A program made the translations under genes and the position numbers. This document shows positions 58,012 through 64,000 of a DNA stretch of 64,000 nt, piece after piece. The stretch is from contig MLAK01000292.1 of assembly GCA_001839685.1 (NCBI GenBank), forward strand, positions 47,893-111,892, written 5' to 3'. A model generated the notes under the pieces. It did not search any database. It was not told where the DNA came from and worked only from the letters and a program-made list of their open reading frames with translations. This stretch comes from Tritrichomonas foetus (Eukaryota > Parabasalia > Tritrichomonadida > Tritrichomonadidae). Positions within the stretch are counted from its first letter, which is position 1. Every line of letters begins with the position of its first letter.

Positions 58012-61000
58012 TTAATATACATTACAACTCTTCTTTTTATAGTTTGCACTTTTCCTTGCAAACTTTTTACTTTTCTTATGCCTGCCCTTAGCATCGAACG
58101 CTGGGCAGTAGGTTCTTCTCGGCACCTGGTCAGTTTCAAACAATTCTATGGCAATTGGTTTTGGTCCGATTCTGATTCCACTATCACATCTCTTCCGCAT
58201 AATTTTCTTCACTAACTTTGGTTTCTCAGTAGCCGCACAAGTTCCAGAATTGGGAACATTTGTATTATCTGTACTATCATTGTTTACATTTTGATTTACA
58301 CGTGATACTGAAGTTTTTTCTACGTCAGTTACTGGATTTATCTGAACTTCTCTTGCAGTTAGGCTTTCTTCATTTTCTGGAAGTTCTGATTGATTGAATG
58401 CAGCATATAAAGAATTGCTTGCAATTTCTAGAAGTTCGATGGATCCAGGAATAAGCATTGGTAAAGTTCTAAACACTGGATAGCTTTGTGTCATAGGAAT
58501 TTCATGGACGCGATCTTCATTTTTCGCGCCAAGAGAGAAAATGATTGATTCGTCCATAAATTCTTCTTCGAATTCGAAATCTTTTGGATATTTCAGATTC
58601 TTTTTGAAAGGGCGCACAACTTGAGTCATGAATGATTGCCATCCATAAAATGATGGAATGGCACCAACAACACTTGCTATTTCAATGAAATATGTTCTTA
58701 GAAGTGAATTCATTGGCATTCTTCGATTCCAATGATAAGCAATAGAATGCTGTATAGCTTTACAAAAGAAGATTTTTTGTGCAGGAAGCCTTTCAAATGC
58801 CTGTTGTATCAAATCTAATGTTTTATTTAATATAAAATTATTTTTACATGATGTTAAAACTCGGAAAATATAATTGACAACTTGATCAACGATTATAGGA
58901 TCGAAACAATTTGAAACATAAGCTACACTTTTTTCAACAACCATTGAATTTATATCATAATTCTTAATTATATTCAAAGCTGCATCAATTGTGCATTTTT
59001 GTGGCAATGGAAGAACAAGCGAGAGTTCAATAAGCGTGTAAAAATCATCATCAGTGCGCGCTTGGAGGAACCAGGTTGGCAATTCATATGTTATTGCATC
59101 AATGAATTCCTTTTCATAAGGCGTCATTACAATAAACAATTTGAATAGATCAATTAATTTATTCTTTTGCTTTCGGTTCAATTGAATTGTTTTACACCTT
59201 TGAACGCTTTCTAGTCCGACATTCCACTTGGTTGGTGGAATAGTTTGTGGATCATTTGGTGAAAGAAAAGATAAAAGAAATCCCCAAAGAAATGCATGAT
59301 CTTGATTTTGGACAAAAGTAGATAATGTACGGAAAATACAATCAACGTCAATATTTTGTAAACAAACCGACCAAAAAGTGGGCGATTCATAAAAAAGACG
59401 GAAAAGTTTATCAGGCCATGAAGATGCGGCTTTTTCTATAATCTGCATTAATAAGCCGATGCGATATAAACAATCAGTATCTGTATCAAAAATTATTTTG
59501 GATATTTCTTCAATTGGACGAAGTGATTTTGTGAGACTTTCAAGTAATGCACGATTAGTATTTGTAAAAAGTGCAAAAATTGTAAGTAAAATGGTTCGTT
59601 TCTTAGTTTTATGGAATATATTAATGATTTCTATGACACCATCTTCACAAGTAAATCGATCAACAATTGCTGGTATTCTTTTACGGTAAAAGTTTACACA
59701 AGATGGATTTAAAAGAATATCAACAATGGAAGAATTTGGATCAGCAAGAATTCCATTCAATGGATCATCTGGTGAAATTTGGGCAGCTGCAGCATTCCAA
59801 CCTGTTGGTTTGGGTGGTGGAAGGTCATCGAACTCACGTGCAGGTGAAAGTGTTGGACCATTTTGAGATAATGGTGAACTTCGTGGTGGTCGTATAGGTT
59901 GTGATGGTGTCGAATTTGAGGCAATTGGAAAATTGTTTAAAGATCTTACTGATTTAATGTTATTGCTAGAAGAATTGGATGAAGTTGTGCTTTTGATGTT
60001 ATCTATGTCGTCAGTGTCGATTTCATCTGCTTCTTCATTCTCTGAAGATGATGAAGTAGAAGATGATGTTGAAGAAGAAGACGAAGAAGATGAATTTGAA
60101 GAGCCTCCCTTTTGCTTAAAAACTGGTTTGAAATTCGCTTCATCTTCTTTCCCACTCTTATTAGTTTCATTCTTAGTATCAAGTGAATCTGAAGATGAAG
60201 AAGATGATGATTTGTTTTCTTTCAAAACAAGTTCGCCTTTCTTTTCTCCTTCATTTCTATCTTTTAATGTTTTTGTTTGTCCACGATTGATTTTTGTTGG
60301 TTCTTGCGCTTCTTCTTCTTCCTCCTCTTCTTCTTCGTAAATAATTTCCTCGATGACTTTCACGACTTGGCCACCTTCAGTGAGGATTTCAAAGGCAGAT
60401 TGGTAGCTGCTTATTGGTTGCTTGGTGACAATACCGCTGATTTGGTTAATCATTTCTTCTGTAAGTTGGTCTGGTGCAACGGGTGCTTCAACGCGGTGAA
60501 TTTGTGCTTGTTCGTTAGTTAGTAAAGATGATTCAGATTGTGGATTTTCTATTTCATGTTCGGTTTTTGATGAAGTTTCAGTTATATTTTCAGTGGCTTG
60601 ATCATTTTCATCAACTTTTTGACAATTTTCTGTCGAATTTTGATTGATATGTTGTGTCTGATGTTCAATTTGACTATCCGTTGGAGTTTCCATCATTTCC
60701 GGATTAATCTTGGGGAGATTTTGATTCTCTTCATGATCGATTTTGCCCTCTTGGTTATCAATTTCTTTGGCTTCGTTTACTGATTTTTCAAAAGTGACTT
60801 TCTCTTGGTCATCATTTTCGATATGTAGATTTTCGGCTGGCCCATTTCGCGATTCATTTTCTTGAATTTCTTCTCCTTGATTCTCTTTAGTTTCTGTTGA
60901 AGTTTCATCTTCTAGATTTTCAGGGATTTTCACCTGGTTAGGTATTGCTTCTGTTTGAGAATTTTCTTCACTATTGTCAACCTTTTCTTCAAAATTAGCT

Positions 61001-61953
61001 GGGGAAATGTTTTCTTCATGGTTTTGCTCATGCTTTTCTTGATGATTTTCTTCATGCTTTTCTTCATGCTTTTCTTCATGATTTTCTTGATGATTTTCTA
61101 CATGATTTTGCTCATGATTTTCTACATGATTTTGCTCATGATTTTCTTCGTGCTTTTCTTCATGTTTTTCTTGATGATTTTCTTCACGGTTATCTTTTTG
61201 AATAACATTTTGTGGGGGTTCTTCTGGTAATTCATTTTTCTCTACTATTTGGCTTTCATTTGAGTCAATATTATTTAGGTCAGAGACAGCTTCTGGTGGT
61301 ATTGGCGAGCATTCTTGTTCATCTTTTTGACCAATTTTTAAGTCGTTCGTGTTTGAATTGTCAAAATTGTCAATATTTGAATGATTTTCTTTCGGAAAAT
61401 CATTTTCAAGTGTATTTTCTGTGCTTGATATTGAATTATCTGGCGATCCTTTTTGATGCGTGAATTTTCCATTTTCTATAGAAATATTGGATTCTGTGAT
61501 GTTTTCTGGATTTTCATTTCCATTCGTGATTTCACACCTTTCAGAAATAATTTTTGCATTGTCTTGAGTCTCGTTTTGGTGATTAGAATTATCGCTGGAA
61601 ATTTGGTGATGTTTTGGTTCCTCAGTGATTATTTCATCGGTATTTATCGTATTGGATTCAATTTCATTTGATTGTGAGGTGGGAGTCGCTTCATTTTCTT
61701 GATTGTCTGAATAATTTTCACGAATATGATTTTCTGCATTTTTTTCGCTTTTTTCGTCGTGAAATTCCTTTTCAACTGTCGCTTGAATTGTTTCGTTTTC
61801 ACCATTTACCGTTTTTCCCGCAGGATCTTCGAAGTTTTCTTGATGGAGATCTGATTTTGCTTCCTCCGAAAAAGTTGAAGAATCTGTCATTGTTGGACCG
61901 CTGTGGACTTTATCATCGCCTCCAGAAGACTGAAGGGCGTCTGATTCCGTCAT
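58012..61953 (-). CDS. Large acidic-repeat protein with C-terminal alpha-solenoid (SAPS-like?)
   Basis: A 1313-residue protein from ATG 61953. About 530 residues are disordered, rich in Glu/Asn/Gln/His. A His-Glu-Asn/Lys tandem repeat (ENHEQNHVENH type) lies at about residues 255-320. Near residue 540 is a Glu run, then Ser-rich tracts to about 690. From 740 to about 1160 the chain is helical with ILADPNSSIVDILLNPSC near its beginning, recalling the start of SAPS-domain (PP6 regulatory) proteins. The tail is very basic (KGRHKKSKKFARKSANYKKK). If SAPS-like, it would dock a PP6-type phosphatase, but the match is weak. The low-complexity half throws off many shadow ORFs on the plus strand. Confidence 0.6.
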   Translation of the reverse strand: MTESDALQSSGGDDKVHSGPTMTDSSTFSEEAKSDLHQENFEDPAGKTVNGENETIQATVEKEFHDEKSEKNAENHIRENYSDNQENEATPTSQSNEIESNTINTDEIITEEPKHHQISSDNSNHQNETQDNAKIISERCEITNGNENPENITESNISIENGKFTHQKGSPDNSISSTENTLENDFPKENHSNIDNFDNSNTNDLKIGQKDEQECSPIPPEAVSDLNNIDSNESQIVEKNELPEEPPQNVIQKDNREENHQEKHEEKHEENHEQNHVENHEQNHVENHQENHEEKHEEKHEENHQEKHEQNHEENISPANFEEKVDNSEENSQTEAIPNQVKIPENLEDETSTETKENQGEEIQENESRNGPAENLHIENDDQEKVTFEKSVNEAKEIDNQEGKIDHEENQNLPKINPEMMETPTDSQIEHQTQHINQNSTENCQKVDENDQATENITETSSKTEHEIENPQSESSLLTNEQAQIHRVEAPVAPDQLTEEMINQISGIVTKQPISSYQSAFEILTEGGQVVKVIEEIIYEEEEEEEEEAQEPTKINRGQTKTLKDRNEGEKKGELVLKENKSSSSSSSDSLDTKNETNKSGKEDEANFKPVFKQKGGSSNSSSSSSSSTSSSTSSSSENEEADEIDTDDIDNIKSTTSSNSSSNNIKSVRSLNNFPIASNSTPSQPIRPPRSSPLSQNGPTLSPAREFDDLPPPKPTGWNAAAAQISPDDPLNGILADPNSSIVDILLNPSCVNFYRKRIPAIVDRFTCEDGVIEIINIFHKTKKRTILLTIFALFTNTNRALLESLTKSLRPIEEISKIIFDTDTDCLYRIGLLMQIIEKAASSWPDKLFRLFYESPTFWSVCLQNIDVDCIFRTLSTFVQNQDHAFLWGFLLSFLSPNDPQTIPPTKWNVGLESVQRCKTIQLNRKQKNKLIDLFKLFIVMTPYEKEFIDAITYELPTWFLQARTDDDFYTLIELSLVLPLPQKCTIDAALNIIKNYDINSMVVEKSVAYVSNCFDPIIVDQVVNYIFRVLTSCKNNFILNKTLDLIQQAFERLPAQKIFFCKAIQHSIAYHWNRRMPMNSLLRTYFIEIASVVGAIPSFYGWQSFMTQVVRPFKKNLKYPKDFEFEEEFMDESIIFSLGAKNEDRVHEIPMTQSYPVFRTLPMLIPGSIELLEIASNSLYAAFNQSELPENEESLTAREVQINPVTDVEKTSVSRVNQNVNNDSTDNTNVPNSGTCAATEKPKLVKKIMRKRCDSGIRIGPKPIAIELFETDQVPRRTYCPAFDAKGRHKKSKKFARKSANYKKKSCNVY
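61005..61200 (-). repeat. Tandem repeat encoding His-Glu-rich units
   Basis: Repeats of 12 bp (for example CATGAAGAAAAG, CATGAAGAAAAT on the coding strand), in blocks of 24-36 bp, encode HEEK, HEEN, HEQN and HVEN units. At least 14 units stay in frame. Confidence 0.85.
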
Positions 61954-62270
61954 TTTCTGAGTCTATCGCTTTTTACTAAAAAAGTGACAGCTTTTGAATG
62001 TTAATTGATAAGGAGTCAAAAAGTTTGTCGAATTATAGAAAAAGTTATTTCTAATTTCAAAAAGTTCTTTAATAAAAAAATATTGAATAACGATTACCTA
62101 TCAATTGTCAAATAAAACTTGTATGTGGATAGAAAAAGTTAATTGAAATAATAGAAAAACACAAAAAGCTTCTTAAGAAGGCATTCAAATAAGGAAATTT
62201 CTGAGTATATCGAATCTGACCAATAAAATATGCGAAAAAGGCCAATTACAAAGGTGAAATCTTATAGATA
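61954..62270. promoter_or_regulatory. Divergent promoter with AAAAAGTT cluster
   Basis: In 317 bp there are four exact AAAAAGTT copies (62018-62025, 62039-62046, 62059-62066, 62133-62140) and one near match at 61977. They are spaced 20-75 bp and all point the same way. This is the densest cluster in the window and separates the repeat protein from the Pmp-like protein. Confidence 0.55.
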
Positions 62271-63488
62271 ATGATTTTTCTCTTATTATCGCTTTCAACT
62301 TGTTTCGATGCAAAACTTTTCCATTTATCGTCAGTAGTTCACAATGGTAACACTTCGCTTTCATTATCATCGATTTCCAAACAGAAATTTTTATATCAAT
62401 CTCATCCACTTTTCCTCTTAAATCGAAGACGTTCTACGAATATATTTACCTTGTTTTCGTCAAATTTCGCCTATTTTTCTTCGCCAATCATTCATTCCTC
62501 ATCATCGCTGAATATCATTAATTGCAATTTCCGAAACTCCCAAAAAGCAATCGTCCTATCTTCGTCTGGTGCAGAATACAAATCAAACGATTTTAGTTCA
62601 CGCTATATTTCATCAACAGAAGCTCATATGAAAGATTGTTCATTTCATGCGCTCTCATCTGTTCAGGGGCCACCTGAACAGACCACAGGAGGATCTTTTT
62701 ATTCGAATGGTTTTAAAGTAACCTTTTTAAATTGTGTGTTCACTGGAAATTCAGCTCAATCTGGTGGTGCCGCCGCAATATTCAATACAATTGCGAATTT
62801 TGACATTTGTAATTTTTCACAAAATCATGCAGCAATGAATACCGGTGCTGTTCTCATTGAAAAATGTGACGTTTCGTTCAATGATTGTAACTTTGTTCAA
62901 AACCAAGCAGAAATTGGGATTGGTGCTTTACACCTTAAATTTTCTACAATGAAAGCAGAAGCTGTCATTTTTCATAAAAATTCTGCACAATATCAAACAG
63001 GAGCTGTTGAAATTCAGAACTCACAAATTCAATTAATTGGGACACAATTTTCTGGAAATATGTGTGCAAGAGAACATGGTGGTATTTCAGTTTATTCTAA
63101 AAACAGTTCAACTATTATGATTGGATGTAATTTTGATACTTCTGTAACTGAAGGGCAAGATAAATCACCAATTGTAACTGATAAATTTTCTGTTTTTAAA
63201 GCAAAAATGTGTTGTTTTGATGCAAATGAACAAATTATGCGCAAAAAATTAGAAGGAAATATCGATATGTCTCTTCATAACTCTTTTGGAAAAAGTTGTC
63301 ATTGTAATCCAGTACCTGCTCAAGTTCCATTCGATGTCTCGGAATTCAATGTAAAATTACATTCCAATTTATTTTCATCAAATTTCATTGGAAACATCAT
63401 TGTGATTTTAGTGGCAACTTTGTCAATTGCGGTTTTTATGCTTTATAAGAATCAAACGAACCCATTCGAAAAAATACAGACATTATAA
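62271..63488 (+). CDS. Pmp-repeat type I surface protein
   Basis: A 405-residue protein from ATG 62271. MIFLLLSLSTCFDA is a clean signal peptide. Residues about 75-300 form a right-handed beta-helix-like repeat region with the chlamydial polymorphic membrane protein (Pmp) motifs: FxxN and GGA/TGA pairs such as FTGNSAQSGGAAAIF, FSQNHAAMNTGAVLI, FVQNQAEIGIGALHL, FHKNSAQYQTGAVEI and FSGNMCAREHGGISV. A single transmembrane helix follows (IGNIIVILVATLSIAVFML), then a short tail KNQTNPFEKIQTL with an NPF motif, which could mediate endocytosis. Pmp-like proteins are a known trichomonad surface family proposed in adhesion. This copy is short but appears complete. Confidence 0.85.
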   Translation: MIFLLLSLSTCFDAKLFHLSSVVHNGNTSLSLSSISKQKFLYQSHPLFLLNRRRSTNIFTLFSSNFAYFSSPIIHSSSSLNIINCNFRNSQKAIVLSSSGAEYKSNDFSSRYISSTEAHMKDCSFHALSSVQGPPEQTTGGSFYSNGFKVTFLNCVFTGNSAQSGGAAAIFNTIANFDICNFSQNHAAMNTGAVLIEKCDVSFNDCNFVQNQAEIGIGALHLKFSTMKAEAVIFHKNSAQYQTGAVEIQNSQIQLIGTQFSGNMCAREHGGISVYSKNSSTIMIGCNFDTSVTEGQDKSPIVTDKFSVFKAKMCCFDANEQIMRKKLEGNIDMSLHNSFGKSCHCNPVPAQVPFDVSEFNVKLHSNLFSSNFIGNIIVILVATLSIAVFMLYKNQTNPFEKIQTL

Positions 63489-64000
63489 GACTATTATCTA
63501 TTAGATTGTTATATAAGTATTATTTTTATTAATAAAAAGGATTACATTGTAATCTTACCTTTTTTTCTCCTAACATTTTCTTTTTGATGATTTTTATGCA
63601 TATTGATAAAAATAATTGATTTAATTTGAAGATTTTGTATTACTATCACATCTTCATAACATTGTATGATGATTTTTTCATCTGTTTCTAAATCAAAATT
63701 GTTTTGATGGGCTTGGATTTTCATCTGATTTTTTGGCTTCTGTAACAACGATTTGGTCCAGATCTTTATCATGTGTTTCACTTGTTGTTTCTTTTGCTAT
63801 CCTATTTTTTGTTTCTGATTATTTCATTCTCTGACTCCTATGATTCTGTATCTAATGACTTTTCTGATTTTCCTTTTTTTCTGGATTATCTTTTTAATTA
63901 TATTGAAACAACACATAAGACTCTTTAAGGATCAATCTTTGGAGCCTTTTTAGACTTGGAAAAATAATCGATAAACCCTTGAAAGAAAATGTTAACTTTG
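63489..64000. other. Right-edge region, no clear gene
   Basis: In 512 bp no intact gene is visible. Minus-strand sequence around 63700-63830 has coding-like composition in two overlapping frames (NRIAKETTSETHDKDLDQIV in one), broken by stops. It may be a decayed or frameshifted gene end, or the 3' end of something beyond the window. Confidence 0.3.

Noticed and set aside
59459..61979. Series of plus-strand ORFs opposite the large repeat protein
   Set aside because: They mirror Glu, Ser and His-Glu repeats of the minus-strand gene, giving Phe/Leu-rich nonsense.

Overview
This is a 64-kb, AT-rich, gene-dense window of a protist nuclear genome. It most likely comes from a trichomonad (Parabasalia, Trichomonas/Tritrichomonas-like). 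The reasons are almost complete absence of introns, short intergenic spacers, many divergent protein kinases and PP1-like phosphatases, long Asn/Ser/Glu low-complexity tracts, a Pmp-repeat surface protein, and a eukaryotic core set (EF-2, eIF5, eL43, chromatin, ESCRT and flagellar proteins). The species cannot be fixed from sequence alone. All functional calls rest on reading motifs by eye; no database search was run.

Layout. 0-10 kb: FG-nucleoporin (off the left edge), VPS9-like Rab GEF, HP1-like chromo/chromoshadow protein, CFAP97-domain flagellar protein, PP1-like phosphatase, and a SAPS-like phosphatase-associated protein that appears to carry a 25-nt intron. 10-26 kb: NEK kinase, DYRK kinase, acidic ARM-type protein, ribosomal eL43, DNAAF5-like HEAT protein, possible COG subunit, eIF5, FOP/LisH-like protein, and a divergent UBX / VPS37-like pair. 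26-35 kb: MAPK-like kinase without TxY, NmrA-like reductase, a 238-bp palindromic MITE, CFAP77-like protein, Wntless/TMEM181-like membrane protein, NT-C2 protein and three small unassigned proteins. 35-42 kb: EF-2 with 15 ambiguous bases, SPAG8-like flagellar protein, a gene-poor 2.4-kb stretch, and an EF-hand pseudogene. 42-64 kb: CHD-type remodeller, a foldback element, a second PP1-like phosphatase lacking an ATG, a coiled-coil protein, a full-length Piezo mechanosensitive channel, a large Glu/His/Asn-repeat solenoid protein and a Pmp-repeat surface protein.

The genes do not form an operon. Themes recur: axoneme and flagellum (CFAP97, DNAAF5, CFAP77, SPAG8-like, perhaps FOP-like and NEK), phospho-signalling (three kinases, two PPP phosphatases, one or two SAPS-like subunits), membrane traffic (VPS9, VPS37, COG-like, NT-C2, UBX) and chromatin (HP1-like, CHD). 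Two short motifs, AAAAAGTT and TGGTCAT (either strand), recur in the spacers just upstream of genes and look like shared promoter elements. Several reading frames open with TTG or GTG; these were moved to the first ATG.
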